From contig JAUWYR010000014.1 of the NCBI GenBank assembly GCA_030615745.1, forward strand, positions 1-53,999: a stretch of DNA of 53,999 bases. The letters are read 5' to 3'. This DNA is from Candidatus Zixiibacteriota bacterium. GTDB taxonomy: Bacteria > Zixibacteria > MSB-5A5 > SM23-73-2. The translations under genes and the position numbers were made by a program. The notes under the pieces were generated by a model. The model was not told the DNA's origin and did no database searches. It saw only the letters and a list, made by a program, of their open reading frames with translations. How positions within the stretch are numbered: position 1 is the stretch's first letter; every line of letters begins with the position of its first letter. Below are positions 38,494 through 47,265 of the stretch, one piece after another.

Positions 38494-39072
38494 ATGGGGA
38501 AAAAACTTAAAAGAAGATTTTTTGAAAAACCAACTCTAAAAGTGGCTAAAGAGCTTTTAGGAAAATATCTTGTGGTGAAAAAGAGAGGAGGATTAGCCTC
38601 CGGTAAGATTGTTGAGACAGAAGCATATATTGGTAAAAAAGACCCTGCGTCCCATGCTTACATAGGAGTAACCCCGCGCACAAAATTGATGTTTGGTAAA
38701 CCCGGATATGCTTATATTTACTTAACCTATGGAATGTATTACTGCTTGAACTTTGTCACCGAAAAAGAGGGTTTTCCTGCTGCTGTTTTAGTAAGAGCTG
38801 TAGAGCCGAAGGAGGGGCTCGATTTGATGATTAAAAGAAGAAAAATCAAAAAAATAGAAAATCTTACCAATGGTCCAGGAAGGCTTTGTAAGGCTTTTGG
38901 ATTGGACAAGTCTTTAAATGGAGCTGACATCTGCTCTGATGTTATCTGGATAGAAGACAGAGGTGAAAATCCCGAAAAAATCATCTCTGCCTCACGGATC
39001 GGGATAAATGTTGGAAAAGATAAGAAGTGGAGATTTCATATTGCAGAAAATAGATTCGTATCTAAGAAGTAA
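38494..39072 (+). CDS. 3-methyladenine DNA glycosylase (AAG/MPG family)
   Basis: The 192-residue base-excision enzyme removes alkylated purines. Family features are LAKELLGKYLVVK near the N-terminus, IVETEAYIGKKDPASHAY (catalytic Glu in ETEAY), MFGKPGYAYIYLTYGMYYCLN, AVLVRAVEP, and LTNGPGRLCKAFGLDKSLNG. The length agrees with bacterial COG2094 proteins. It follows the HEAT-repeat gene by eight bases without a clear functional link. It adds a third DNA repair gene to uvrC and ogt in the window. Confidence 0.95.
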   Translation: MGKKLKRRFFEKPTLKVAKELLGKYLVVKKRGGLASGKIVETEAYIGKKDPASHAYIGVTPRTKLMFGKPGYAYIYLTYGMYYCLNFVTEKEGFPAAVLVRAVEPKEGLDLMIKRRKIKKIENLTNGPGRLCKAFGLDKSLNGADICSDVIWIEDRGENPEKIISASRIGINVGKDKKWRFHIAENRFVSKK

Positions 39073-39116
39073 ACTTTTGTTGATGCATCCAAAGTTATAT
39101 AGGTATCTTTGTTCTA

Positions 39117-39171
39117 GGTGGATGTTAAAATCCACCCAGAATTTGCCTCGCGGGGATGATAACATCCCCGC
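39117..39171. repeat. Two-arm palindrome of the GGATG-CATCC class
   Basis: Arm 1 GGTGGAT-GTTAAA-ATCCACC (39117-39136). Arm 2 GCGGGGATG-ATAA-CATCCCCGC (39150-39171), followed by TGAGCAA. Compare 35442-35498, which has other stem bases but the same word order. Confidence 0.8.
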
Positions 39172-39282
39172 TGAGCAATTAGTTGACACAAAGAAATTAT
39201 TTGTTATTTTTAAGCACAAACTTTTTGAATAGGAATTTTTTTGCTTTTAAGCTGAAAATATCCGAAGGATTCATAGAATAAG

Positions 39283-39942
39283 ATGGATACTTTAGTAGTT
39301 TTTTTAATCTGGGCGCCACCGATTCTTTTTGCTATCACTGTGCATGAGTTTGCGCATGGATGGGTGGCAAATAAATTGGGTGATCCAACTGCTAAATACG
39401 CCGGTAGGTTGACTTTAAATCCCTTATCTCATTTGGATCCCATTGGCACCTTGATGCTTTTTATAGTCCATCTCGGCTGGGCTAAACCTGTTCCGGTCAA
39501 CCCTTTTAATTTTAAAGACCCTAAACGCGATATGATGTGGGTCTCTTTAGCTGGACCAGGTTCGAATATCTTGTGTGCTTTGGGCTGTGGTATCGTTATA
39601 AGATTTTTAAACTTTTTTTTAGCTGGAGCAGACCCAAAAACATCTTTTTTGAGCATATTTTTCTACATGGTTGCATTTGGACTTGTTATAAATGTTGTAT
39701 TAGCCATCTTCAATCTTTTGCCCATCCCTCCCCTGGATGGTTCAAAGATACTCATGGGAATACTTCCACCGGAATATGAATATCAGATTGCACAATTGGA
39801 GAGGTTTGGTCCTTTTCTTTTGATATTTTTGATTATGATAAGCTGGATGCTCGGAATTAACTTCTTCTGGATTTTCATCAGCCCATTTGTCTCTTTTTTC
39901 AGCATACTTTTTGCTGGGGTTGATTTAGCAAGATTTTTTTAG
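39283..39942 (+). CDS. Site-2 protease family protein (M50, YwhC-like)
   Basis: The 219-residue intramembrane metalloprotease has about five to six membrane segments. The zinc site HEFAH (in ITVHEFAHGWVANKLGDPTA, about residue 21) is in the first helix, and the third ligand is the Asp of LLPIPPLDGSKIL (about residue 151). This is the short group without PDZ or CBS domains, found widely in bacteria with unknown substrates. It is not RseP, the usual member of the uppS-cdsA operon. It is monocistronic, with REP-like elements on both sides. Confidence 0.93.
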   Translation: MDTLVVFLIWAPPILFAITVHEFAHGWVANKLGDPTAKYAGRLTLNPLSHLDPIGTLMLFIVHLGWAKPVPVNPFNFKDPKRDMMWVSLAGPGSNILCALGCGIVIRFLNFFLAGADPKTSFLSIFFYMVAFGLVINVVLAIFNLLPIPPLDGSKILMGILPPEYEYQIAQLERFGPFLLIFLIMISWMLGINFFWIFISPFVSFFSILFAGVDLARFF

Positions 39943-40041
39943 ATAAAAACTGGAGTTTGACTTCTTGGGATTTATTACTTAGAAATGCTTGTAGGTAAAA
40001 CTTTACACTCAATACCGGATTTATCAAAATAGGGTTTCCGC

Positions 40042-40098
40042 GTAGCGGAGGGTTTATCCCTTCGCGTGACAGAATCAGAGCCATAAAGGCTCTGCTAC
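40042..40098. repeat. REPIN-like element, GTAG...CTAC feet
   Basis: GTAG (40042-40045), arm 1 CGGAGGG-TTTAT-CCCTTCG (40046-40064, one mismatch), arm 2 CAGAGCC-ATAAA-GGCTCTG (40076-40094), CTAC (40095-40098). Arm 2 is the uninterrupted version of the insert-bearing arm at 21195. Confidence 0.85.
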
Positions 40099-40121
40099 GG
40101 GATCTATTTTTCAAGGGAGAG

Positions 40122-40144
40122 GTAAAGCTTTTGCTTTACACTCC
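40122..40144. repeat. Hairpin GTAAAGC-TTTT-GCTTTAC with ACTCC tail
   Basis: Half element of the GGAG/CTCC class (compare 22376-22398), 23 bases before the next start codon. Confidence 0.7.
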
Positions 40145-40167
40145 AATAAATCAATAAAAAGTGAAAA

Positions 40168-40944
40168 ATGTTAAAAGTTAAATATTTTGTTTATCTGAAA
40201 TACTTAATCTTTTTTTTCATTCTCTCAGTGATTCTGAATTGCTTCCCTGCAAAAAAAATAACCCCACCTAAGAAAATAACCCCTGAGAATGCTTTGAAAA
40301 AAGCCAATGCAAGTGAGAAAAATCTTAAAACTTTTGCTGGAAGATTGAATATAAAAGTTAGAAAAAATAAAAAGGGTTTTTCGACTAATATCGAATTATT
40401 GCATAAAAAACCGGATAAATTCGCAATCTATTTCAAATCGAGCCTTGGTGTAAATCTTTTGAAAGTTGTTTTCAGAAACGATAGCCTCCTTTATTTTCGC
40501 TCAGATGAGGGTCGCTTTTACTCTGATTCATATGATAATTTTCTCAAAACTAAAACATGGGAATGGGATATCGATTTAAAAACTTTGCTTTATTTCATTG
40601 TTGGAAAAACAGGTTTGACTGATCCAAAGATAAGCTTTTTAAAATCTGAAAAAAAATATTTTGTTTATATTTTAGAAGTTGATGAATGGATAAAAAAATT
40701 CTGGATTGACAAAAAAAAGTTTTTTTTGAAAAAAAGTTATTGGATAAAAAAGCGAGGTGATGAGTCCTTTTTGATACATTATGAGAAATATAAAAGGTTT
40801 GGTGGTTTTAACTATCCAAAAGAGATTAAGATAAACTCTTCATCAGGTGAGAGGGTTAAGATTAAATTTAGAAAGATTAAGGTCAATTTGGATTTAGAAG
40901 AGAAAAGATTTGAGATAGACATCCCATCAAATCTCGAAAATTAA
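40168..40944 (+). CDS. DUF4292/LolA-like envelope lipoprotein
   Basis: The 258-residue protein has a probable lipoprotein signal (hydrophobic YLIFFFILSVILNC, lipobox Cys near residue 26) followed by a proline/lysine linker. The body alternates short beta strands: FAGRLNIKVRKNKKGFSTNIELLHKKPDKFAIYFKSSLGVNLLKV. This is the half-barrel pattern of LolA/LolB-type lipoprotein carriers and DUF4292 proteins. A role in lipoprotein or LPS handling is plausible next to msbA but is inference. The assignment is by pattern and not by a catalytic motif. Confidence 0.68.
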   Translation: MLKVKYFVYLKYLIFFFILSVILNCFPAKKITPPKKITPENALKKANASEKNLKTFAGRLNIKVRKNKKGFSTNIELLHKKPDKFAIYFKSSLGVNLLKVVFRNDSLLYFRSDEGRFYSDSYDNFLKTKTWEWDIDLKTLLYFIVGKTGLTDPKISFLKSEKKYFVYILEVDEWIKKFWIDKKKFFLKKSYWIKKRGDESFLIHYEKYKRFGGFNYPKEIKINSSSGERVKIKFRKIKVNLDLEEKRFEIDIPSNLEN

Positions 40945-41013
40945 AAATTATTGACAACTTAAATATGCTTTATTAAACTTAAATGTTAAAAAGGTTTATT
41001 ATTTGGTAAGCTT

Positions 41014-42219
41014 ATGTTAAAATATCTCGAAAAAAGTATCAAAGCTCTCTTTTTTAAACTCGCAAGACTTTTTTTAAAAAATAGTCCAAAAAGAAAAGAG
41101 GAGATCGATTTATTAAAGATAAAAAAGATTTTGGTTGTTCGCCAGGACAAAAGAATAGGAAATTTGTTGTTAACCACCCCCTTTCTTTTTGCTTTAAGAA
41201 AATTATTTCCCAAATCTCAAATCTTTTATCTTGCCTCTAAACCATTCCAAAATCTTTTTTCTAACTTTTCGGTGCTGGATGAGGTATTGACGGTTGATAA
41301 AAAGAAATACGTTTTTAATCCTTCCCCTTTTTTCGAATTGATAAAAAAAATTAGAAGACAAAACTTCGACCTTTGTTTTGACCTATCAGATGAAAATCAG
41401 ATCTCAGCGACAAATCTTTTATATACATATTTAAGTGGAGCAAAATATAGAATTGGACATAAAAGAGATGGCTCTGACATTTTTTTAAATCTCGAGGTTC
41501 CAAAAGAAAAAAAGTCAAGGCATGCAGTGGAAATGCACTTAGACCTTTTACGATTTCTTTTTGGAGAAGTTCAAACACCAGAATTGAATATAGATGTTTT
41601 AGATGAAAACAAAAAAAATGTTTTGGATTATCTTGATAAAAAAAGTATAAATGAAAATGATTTTTTAATTGGGATAAACTTGGGTGGAAGGGGCAGGAAA
41701 CGATGGAAAGAGCAAAACTTTTTGGATGTAGCAAACTGGCTGGTGAGCAAGTTTGATTGTAAAGTTATTCTTATCTGGGGATCGGAGGAGAAAAAAATAG
41801 TAAAAGATTTGAGATTAAATAAAGATATTATCCTTGCTGACCTTCTTCCCTTGCCAACCCTGGCGGCTTTGATCAAAAGGTGTAATCTTTTTGTCTCCTC
41901 GGATTCAGGGATTATGCATCTTTCAACTGCTGTTAAAACTTCAACTTTCGCGATATTCATAGATTCTGACCCTGAGAAATACGAACCTCGAGGAGATAAA
42001 AATAAAATTATCGTTGGTGAAGATGGAAAGGTTTCGGTTGAAAAGGTAAAGATAGGATTGCAAGAATTTATCACATCTATGAAGAGCACGGATGACAGTT
42101 TTTCGCCTAGGGGTAATTTTTTTGTTAAAACCTCACCCCAGCCCTCTCCTTATGAAGAAGAGGGAGAAAAAAAACCCTCTCCTTATGAAGGAGAGGGCAA
42201 GGGAGAGGTTCACCCTTGA
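41014..42219 (+). CDS. Glycosyltransferase family 9 (LPS heptosyltransferase-like), with repeat-derived tail
   Basis: The 401-residue protein has the GT9 plan: ILVVRQDKRIGNLLLTTPFLFALRKLFP (N-terminal Rossmann start with the conserved (R/D)xxGD-like region), IGINLGGRGRKRW for the acceptor side, and FVSSDSGIMHLSTAVKT, the ADP-heptose-binding motif. Such enzymes add heptose to the LPS core on the inner membrane. The last ~29 residues (TSPQPSPYEEEGEKK...PSPYEGEGKGE) are encoded by an intergenic-type repeat (42130-42210) and are not part of the fold. It starts the msbA cluster. Confidence 0.88.
   Translation: MLKYLEKSIKALFFKLARLFLKNSPKRKEEIDLLKIKKILVVRQDKRIGNLLLTTPFLFALRKLFPKSQIFYLASKPFQNLFSNFSVLDEVLTVDKKKYVFNPSPFFELIKKIRRQNFDLCFDLSDENQISATNLLYTYLSGAKYRIGHKRDGSDIFLNLEVPKEKKSRHAVEMHLDLLRFLFGEVQTPELNIDVLDENKKNVLDYLDKKSINENDFLIGINLGGRGRKRWKEQNFLDVANWLVSKFDCKVILIWGSEEKKIVKDLRLNKDIILADLLPLPTLAALIKRCNLFVSSDSGIMHLSTAVKTSTFAIFIDSDPEKYEPRGDKNKIIVGEDGKVSVEKVKIGLQEFITSMKSTDDSFSPRGNFFVKTSPQPSPYEEEGEKKPSPYEGEGKGEVHP
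42142..42197. repeat. Tandem CCCTCTCC-TTATGA-AGGAGAGGG repeat inside the GT9 gene
   Basis: Two copies (42142-42164 imperfect, 42175-42197 near perfect) of a palindromic repeat, in frame, encode the PSPYEEEG/PSPYEGEG tail of the GT9 protein. Related words are intergenic at 767-786 and 51929-51956. Confidence 0.75.
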
Positions 42220-42248
42220 TGTTATACTGAAAAATTAGGGAAAATCAG

Positions 42249-44099
42249 ATGAAGCTCTATTTAAGACTTTTGAAATTTTTAAAGCCTCATTTAAAATATC
42301 TTCTTCCAGCAATATTTTTTATGGTTTTGTATGCTGTGATGACTGGATTCTCTGTGACAATGATTGTTCCTTTCACAAAAGTGGTTTTCTATTCTGAAGA
42401 AAAAGTTGTTGACTCGACTCAGACAAAAGAAAAAGATTCATTTTCCAAACAGCCCGAAAGTCTTGTTGTTTTGTTGCCAAAATATCTCAAAAATAAGGTT
42501 AACGGTTTCCTTAAAGGGAAAACTAAAGTGGATATACTTAAGAGATTGTGTATCTTTATATTAATTGTCTTTTTTATCAAGAATATTTTCTGGTATCTCC
42601 AGAGCTTTTTGGTGGTTAAGGCAGAAGAGGGGGTGATTATGGACATAAGAAATAGATTATATTCCCATTACCATAGTCTTCCCTTGGAGTATTTTCATGG
42701 GAAAAAAACAGGGGTTTTGATCTCCAGAATAACCAATGATATTAACTTGGTAAGGGGTGCAGTTGGTAATGGATTTGCCATGCTTTTGCGTCAGTCCTTT
42801 TTGGTTCTGGTATTTTTATTCTTAGTATTCTGGGCAGCGTGGAAACTTGCTCTACTTGCTTTTCTTATCTTGCCGCCGAGCCTTTTTTTGATAAATAAGT
42901 TAGCGATGAAGTTACGTGTTAAAAGCACCCTTGTGCAAACTAAAATGGGAACAATGACATCAGTTCTTCAGGAGACTGTTTCAGGGATAAGGGTGGTAAA
43001 AGCTTTTGCTATGGAGAAATTCGAGATAAAAAAATTTATGGATGCCACAAAAGATTATTTCAGGACAATGGTGAAGCTGATAAGAATAGGTTCTTTGGGT
43101 CCTCCTTTAACTGAATATTTAGGCGTGATTGTTGGAGTTTTGATCTTATGGTTTGGAGGAAAAAGCATCTTGGGAGGAGGGGGTCTCACACCAGATAGAT
43201 TTTTCCTTTTCCTTTTTGCTATGTTTTCACTTATGGACCCGATAAAAAAGGTATCCCAGACTAATATCGATATCCAGCAGGGATTGGCTTCTGCAAAGAG
43301 GATATTTGAGGTTTTAGATACCGAGCCAAAGATAAAATCACCTCCCCATCCAAAAAGAATGGATGGATTTAGAGATAAAATAGAGTTTAAGGATGTATGT
43401 TTTGCCTATGAAGGCACAAAAGAGGTTCTGCATAAAATAAATCTTGAAGTGAAAAATGGTGAGATCGTTGCTCTGGTTGGCCCATCAGGTGCTGGCAAAT
43501 CGACTTTAGTTGACCTTCTGGCAAGATTTTATGACCCAGCTTTTGGAAAAATCGAAATAGACCGGATAGATTTAAAGGTACTCGATATCACCTCACTTCG
43601 TAATCTCTTAGGAATTGTCACCCAGGAGACCATCCTTTTCAACGATACAGTCTGGAACAATATCGCATATGGGTATAATGGAGCAAAAGAGGAGGAGGTT
43701 TATAGTGCAGCCAGAGCAGCTAATGCCCATGAGTTTATTTTAAAAATGACCAATGGTTATCAAACCTTAATTGGGGACAGGGGAGTTAAACTCTCAGGAG
43801 GAGAGCGTCAGAGATTAGCTATTGCCAGAGCGATATTTAAAAACCCTCAGATTTTAATTTTCGATGAAGCGACCTCAGCTTTAGATTCAGAGTCAGAGAG
43901 ATCAGTTCAGGATGCAATCGACAGGTTGATGAAAGGGAGAACCACTTTTGTTATCGCCCATCGTTTGTCCACAGTTAAAAATGCTGACAAAATAGTTGTT
44001 ATGGACAAAGGAAGGATTGTTCAGATGGGAAATCATAATAGTTTGATTAACCAAGAGGGTCTTTATAAAAAGCTTTATCAAATGCAGTTTAAGATGTGA
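42249..44099 (+). CDS. msbA: Lipid A/lipopolysaccharide-type ABC exporter (MsbA family)
   Basis: The 616-residue half-transporter fuses six membrane helices and an ATPase. The membrane domain carries RNRLYSHYHSLPLEYFHGKKTG (about 130-150) and the coupling-helix region VSGIRVVKAFAMEK. The nucleotide domain shows Walker A GPSGAGKST, the Q-loop TQETILFND, signature LSGGERQR, Walker B ILIFDEATSALD and the switch His in FVIAHRLST. The neighbours are LPS-core glycosyltransferases, which supports flipping of lipid A-core across the inner membrane. An extended periplasmic-side segment (about 50-90) is lysine-rich. Confidence 0.93.
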   Translation: MKLYLRLLKFLKPHLKYLLPAIFFMVLYAVMTGFSVTMIVPFTKVVFYSEEKVVDSTQTKEKDSFSKQPESLVVLLPKYLKNKVNGFLKGKTKVDILKRLCIFILIVFFIKNIFWYLQSFLVVKAEEGVIMDIRNRLYSHYHSLPLEYFHGKKTGVLISRITNDINLVRGAVGNGFAMLLRQSFLVLVFLFLVFWAAWKLALLAFLILPPSLFLINKLAMKLRVKSTLVQTKMGTMTSVLQETVSGIRVVKAFAMEKFEIKKFMDATKDYFRTMVKLIRIGSLGPPLTEYLGVIVGVLILWFGGKSILGGGGLTPDRFFLFLFAMFSLMDPIKKVSQTNIDIQQGLASAKRIFEVLDTEPKIKSPPHPKRMDGFRDKIEFKDVCFAYEGTKEVLHKINLEVKNGEIVALVGPSGAGKSTLVDLLARFYDPAFGKIEIDRIDLKVLDITSLRNLLGIVTQETILFNDTVWNNIAYGYNGAKEEEVYSAARAANAHEFILKMTNGYQTLIGDRGVKLSGGERQRLAIARAIFKNPQILIFDEATSALDSESERSVQDAIDRLMKGRTTFVIAHRLSTVKNADKIVVMDKGRIVQMGNHNSLINQEGLYKKLYQMQFKM

Positions 44100-44111
44100 T
44101 ATTGAATTTAT

Positions 44112-44140
44112 ATTTGGGCGGAGAAGAGCACCGCCCAAAT
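44112..44140. repeat. Perfect hairpin between msbA and the next GT9 gene
   Basis: ATTTGGGCGG (44112-44121) pairs with CCGCCCAAAT (44131-44140) around a 9-base loop. There is no T-run. It would lie inside the next gene if the GTG at 44096 were used, which is one reason to prefer the later start. Confidence 0.65.
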
Positions 44141-44170
44141 GCGAGAAAAATTTTGGTATTAAAAAATTTT

Positions 44171-45241
44171 ATGATTAACCCAAAGAAAATCTTGATTGTC
44201 CAGCTTCGACGGATAGGGGATGTTTTAATGTGCACCCCTTCTTTAAGAGCTCTGAGAAAAAAATTTCCCAAAAGCTATATCGCTTTTCTTACTGAAAAAG
44301 AATCTGAAACTTTGTTAAAAGGAAATCCATATGTTGATGAGTTGATCGTTTTGGAAAAAGACAGATACGGAAATCCGTTATATATGTTAAAGCAAATTCA
44401 TAACATCAGAAAAAAATCTTTTGATCTGACAGTTGATTTTTTCGGAAATCCGAGATCAGCCTGGATTTGCTTTTTAAGCGGCGCTTTTTATAGATTAGGT
44501 CCAAATCTTGGGGTAAGAGGACTTTTTTATAATTTAAAAATTCCAAAAGACAAAGTTCCAAAATATGCTGCACAATCGAGGTTAGATGGATTAAAAATTT
44601 TGGGAATTAAGTCCCAGGATTGCACCCTCGATTTTTTTCTTTCGGATAAAGCAAAAGATTTTGCTAAAAGTTTTTTTAAAAAAAGTGATATTAAAGAGGA
44701 TAATTTGATAATTTCTGTTTCGCCAATCTCAAGGAGACATTTTAAGCGATGGTCACTGGAAAGATATGCTGAGGTCTGTGACTTTATGGTTTCAAAATAT
44801 AAAGCCAAAATAATTTTAGTCTGGGGTCCTGAGGAGAGATCTGTTGTTGAGAAACTGAAAGATCTTTCAAAAAATGAGATTATAATATCTCCTCCCACGC
44901 ACACGTTACAAGAATTAGGAGCTATACTGAAAAGATGTGACCTTCATTTTGGCAATGATAATGGAACCAAGCACATAGCGGTTGCAGTTGGAATTCCAAC
45001 TTTAACCATCTATGGACCTCACAGTCATATAAGCTGGACCTACCCAGATAAGAAAAGACACAAATGGATTCAGGCTGAAAATCTATGCTCCGATTGCGAA
45101 AAGATAAAGCATAAATGCGCAAGGCTTTTTTGCCTTGATTCAATCGAAGTTGATGTTGTGAAAAAAGAGCTTGAAGAATTTTTAAAAGATAAACTTGATG
45201 AAAAAAAACTCAAAAAAACTCTCAATCTTAGAGCTTGTTAA
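44171..45241 (+). CDS. Glycosyltransferase family 9 (LPS heptosyltransferase-like)
   Basis: From ATG 44171 the protein has 356 residues and begins MINPKKILIVQLRRIGDVLMCTP, exactly where GT9 homologues begin. Later features are FFGNPRSAWICFLSGA, ISVSPISRRHFKRW, VWGPEERSVV and LHFGNDNGTKHIAVAVGIPTL (sugar-nucleotide site). The C-terminus has a small cysteine group (LCSDCEKIKHKCARLFC). A GTG at 44096 overlapping the msbA stop would add 25 residues encoded partly by a hairpin; no Shine-Dalgarno favours either. It overlaps the next glycosyltransferase gene. Confidence 0.88.
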   Translation: MINPKKILIVQLRRIGDVLMCTPSLRALRKKFPKSYIAFLTEKESETLLKGNPYVDELIVLEKDRYGNPLYMLKQIHNIRKKSFDLTVDFFGNPRSAWICFLSGAFYRLGPNLGVRGLFYNLKIPKDKVPKYAAQSRLDGLKILGIKSQDCTLDFFLSDKAKDFAKSFFKKSDIKEDNLIISVSPISRRHFKRWSLERYAEVCDFMVSKYKAKIILVWGPEERSVVEKLKDLSKNEIIISPPTHTLQELGAILKRCDLHFGNDNGTKHIAVAVGIPTLTIYGPHSHISWTYPDKKRHKWIQAENLCSDCEKIKHKCARLFCLDSIEVDVVKKELEEFLKDKLDEKKLKKTLNLRAC

Positions 45242-46355
45242 CGTCAGATGGTATAATGCCTGCGCCTGGTATGCTGTCACTTTATCCTGCGCTTTAAAAA
45301 AAAGAGGGCACAGGGTAATAGTTGGTGGTGACCCAGAAAGCCCCCCAATAAAAGAGGCAGAAAAATTTGGTCTTGAAACTTACTCGAAACTCTGGCTATC
45401 CAAAAAAGACCCTTTTACTTTTGCTTATAATGTGAAAAAATTATCCGAGCTTTTAGAAAAAGAGAAAATCGAGATAATAAATGCTCACCTGTCCGAATCA
45501 CATCTTTTGGCTTCTTTTATCTCACAGTTTGGGAAAAACAAAATTCCGGTGATAAGAACAAGAGGAGATGTTAGACCTCCGAAAAATAACTTTTTAAACA
45601 GATATTTGAATAACAGCTTAACAGATAAGATAATAACCACCTCAGAGATTTTAAAAAAAAGCTACCTTGAAAATCTTGGGATTTACGAAGAAAAAGTTAA
45701 AAAAATAGTTCCAGGAATCGACAAGAATTATTTTCATCCCCAACCTAAAAATCAAAATTGGACAAAAAAACTAAAAATAGAGGATGATTGCATAGTTGTG
45801 GGAATAGTGGGGAGGCTTTCGCCGGTAAAAGGGCATAAATATTTCATTCAAGCTGCAGATTATGTTTTAAAAAATTGCTCAAAAAAAGTTAAATTTATCA
45901 TCGTCGGGGAGGATGCACAAATTAAGGCTTCCCAGCTTAAAGGGATGACAAAAAATCTGGGGATAGAAAACCGTTTTAGTTTCTTTGGAAGAGTTAATGA
46001 TGTAACAAAGATTATTTCCCTTCTGGATATTGGAGTTGTTTGTTCTGTCGGTTCGGAGACCATTTGTCGTTCTGCTTTAGAATATATGGCAATGGGAAAA
46101 CCGGTGGTGGGAACAACTGTGAATGCTATTCCGGAGATAATAAGTGACGGTTTAAATGGGATTTTGGTTCCGCCAAAAGATGGGGTAAAGATGGGGGAAG
46201 CCATTTTGGAACTTTTGGAGAATGATCAAAAAAGAATTGAATTCGGAAAAAAAAGTAGGAAATTGATAGAGGAAAAATTCACTTTAGATAAATTCGCATC
46301 TCAGACCGAAGAAGTTTATTTTCAGACTTTGAAAAAAAGTGAAAAAAATGCCTAA
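45198..46355 (+). CDS. Glycosyltransferase family 4
   Basis: The 385-residue GT-B enzyme starts SKKLSILELVNVRWYNACAW with LSCALKKRGHRVIVGGD. The C-terminal nucleotide-sugar domain is typical: VGIVGRLSPVKGHKYFIQAA, FIIVGEDAQ, FFGRVNDVTKII, then SVGSETICRSALEYMAMGKPVVGTTVNAIPEII with the retaining-GT4 EX7E-like pattern. It probably adds a hexose to the LPS core or another surface glycan. The TTG at 45195 lies directly before the ATG at 45198. The gene overlaps the end of the GT9 gene by about 44 bases and the next GT2 gene slightly. Confidence 0.9.
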   Translation: MKKNSKKLSILELVNVRWYNACAWYAVTLSCALKKRGHRVIVGGDPESPPIKEAEKFGLETYSKLWLSKKDPFTFAYNVKKLSELLEKEKIEIINAHLSESHLLASFISQFGKNKIPVIRTRGDVRPPKNNFLNRYLNNSLTDKIITTSEILKKSYLENLGIYEEKVKKIVPGIDKNYFHPQPKNQNWTKKLKIEDDCIVVGIVGRLSPVKGHKYFIQAADYVLKNCSKKVKFIIVGEDAQIKASQLKGMTKNLGIENRFSFFGRVNDVTKIISLLDIGVVCSVGSETICRSALEYMAMGKPVVGTTVNAIPEIISDGLNGILVPPKDGVKMGEAILELLENDQKRIEFGKKSRKLIEEKFTLDKFASQTEEVYFQTLKKSEKNA

Positions 46356-47100
46356 GATTTCCGCTGTGGTCATAACCTATAATGAGGAAGACAATATCCG
46401 CAGGTGTCTGGAAAGTTTATCCTGGGTAGATGAGATTGTGGTGGTCGACTCCTATAGCCAGGATGATACAAAAAAGATTGTATCAGATTTTACTGATAAA
46501 ATATATGATGTTGAATGGGAGGGTTTTGGTAAAAAGAAAGAATTTGCCCGCAAAAAAGCATCATCTGAATGGGTTTTGTCTGTGGATTGTGATGAGGTGA
46601 TAACTCCTGATTTAAAAGATGAGGTTTTAAAAGCAGTTAATGAGAAGGATAACTATGATGGTTATTATATTCCGAGAAGATCAAACTTTTTAGGCAAATG
46701 GATGAATCATTCCGGCTGGTATCCAGATTATGTTTTAAGGCTTTTTAAAAAAGAGAAGGCGAAATTCAATCAGGCTTTAGTTCACGAAAAAATTGAGGTT
46801 TTTGGAAAAATAGGTTATCTTAAAAATTCCCTTCTGCATTATACCGATCCGGATATAAAAAGTTATCTTTCGAAGTTAGATTTTTATACTACTTTGAACG
46901 CAGAAGAACTTTTAAAAAAAAAGAAGAAAACAAAGGTTTTCGATTTCATCCTTCGCCCATTAGGTATTTTTTTCAAAATGTTTTTTTTGAAAAGGGGGTT
47001 TTTAGATGGAATACACGGTTTTATCCTCGCAGTTTTATCATCTTTTTATGTCTTCATCAAATATGCCAAGCTCTGGGATCTTCAAAGAAAAAAAAATTAA
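46348..47100 (+). CDS. Glycosyltransferase family 2 (WaaE/KdtX-like)
   Basis: The 250-residue GT-A enzyme reads ISAVVITYNEEDNIRRCLESLSWVDEIVVVDSYSQD, then SVDCDEVITPDL (the DxD-type metal site), RRSNFLGKWMNHSGWYPDYVLRLFKK and FVHEKIEV-like context (QALVHEKIEVFG). It ends with a hydrophobic amphipathic region (IFFKMFFLKRGFLDGIHGFILAVLSSFY). This is the architecture of LPS-core beta-1,4-glucosyltransferase WaaE/KdtX proteins. A GTG at 46339 gives three extra residues. It overlaps the upstream GT4 gene by eight bases. Confidence 0.9.
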   Translation: MPKISAVVITYNEEDNIRRCLESLSWVDEIVVVDSYSQDDTKKIVSDFTDKIYDVEWEGFGKKKEFARKKASSEWVLSVDCDEVITPDLKDEVLKAVNEKDNYDGYYIPRRSNFLGKWMNHSGWYPDYVLRLFKKEKAKFNQALVHEKIEVFGKIGYLKNSLLHYTDPDIKSYLSKLDFYTTLNAEELLKKKKKTKVFDFILRPLGIFFKMFFLKRGFLDGIHGFILAVLSSFYVFIKYAKLWDLQRKKN

Positions 47101-47265
47101 CTTTTTGTTTTTAGAATTTTCTTGATTCCTAAAAAATATGTGATATTTTTCAAAGAAGATATTTAAATCTTTTTATTTAAAGGTGTCAGATGAAAAGGAC
47201 TTTATTCTTTTGTAAGATTCAAATTTTGTGGAAGGTTTTGTTCACTTTTGAGTAGGCCGAATTAA

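Noticed and set aside
39008-39232. 74-codon frame at the end of the glycosylase gene
   Set aside because: It starts inside the glycosylase gene in another frame and then reads through a palindromic repeat element.
47190-47255. 21-codon frame with AAAGGTG upstream, before the third GT9 gene
   Set aside because: The ribosome binding site is fair, but length and sequence give no support; it is kept only as a remote leader-peptide possibility.
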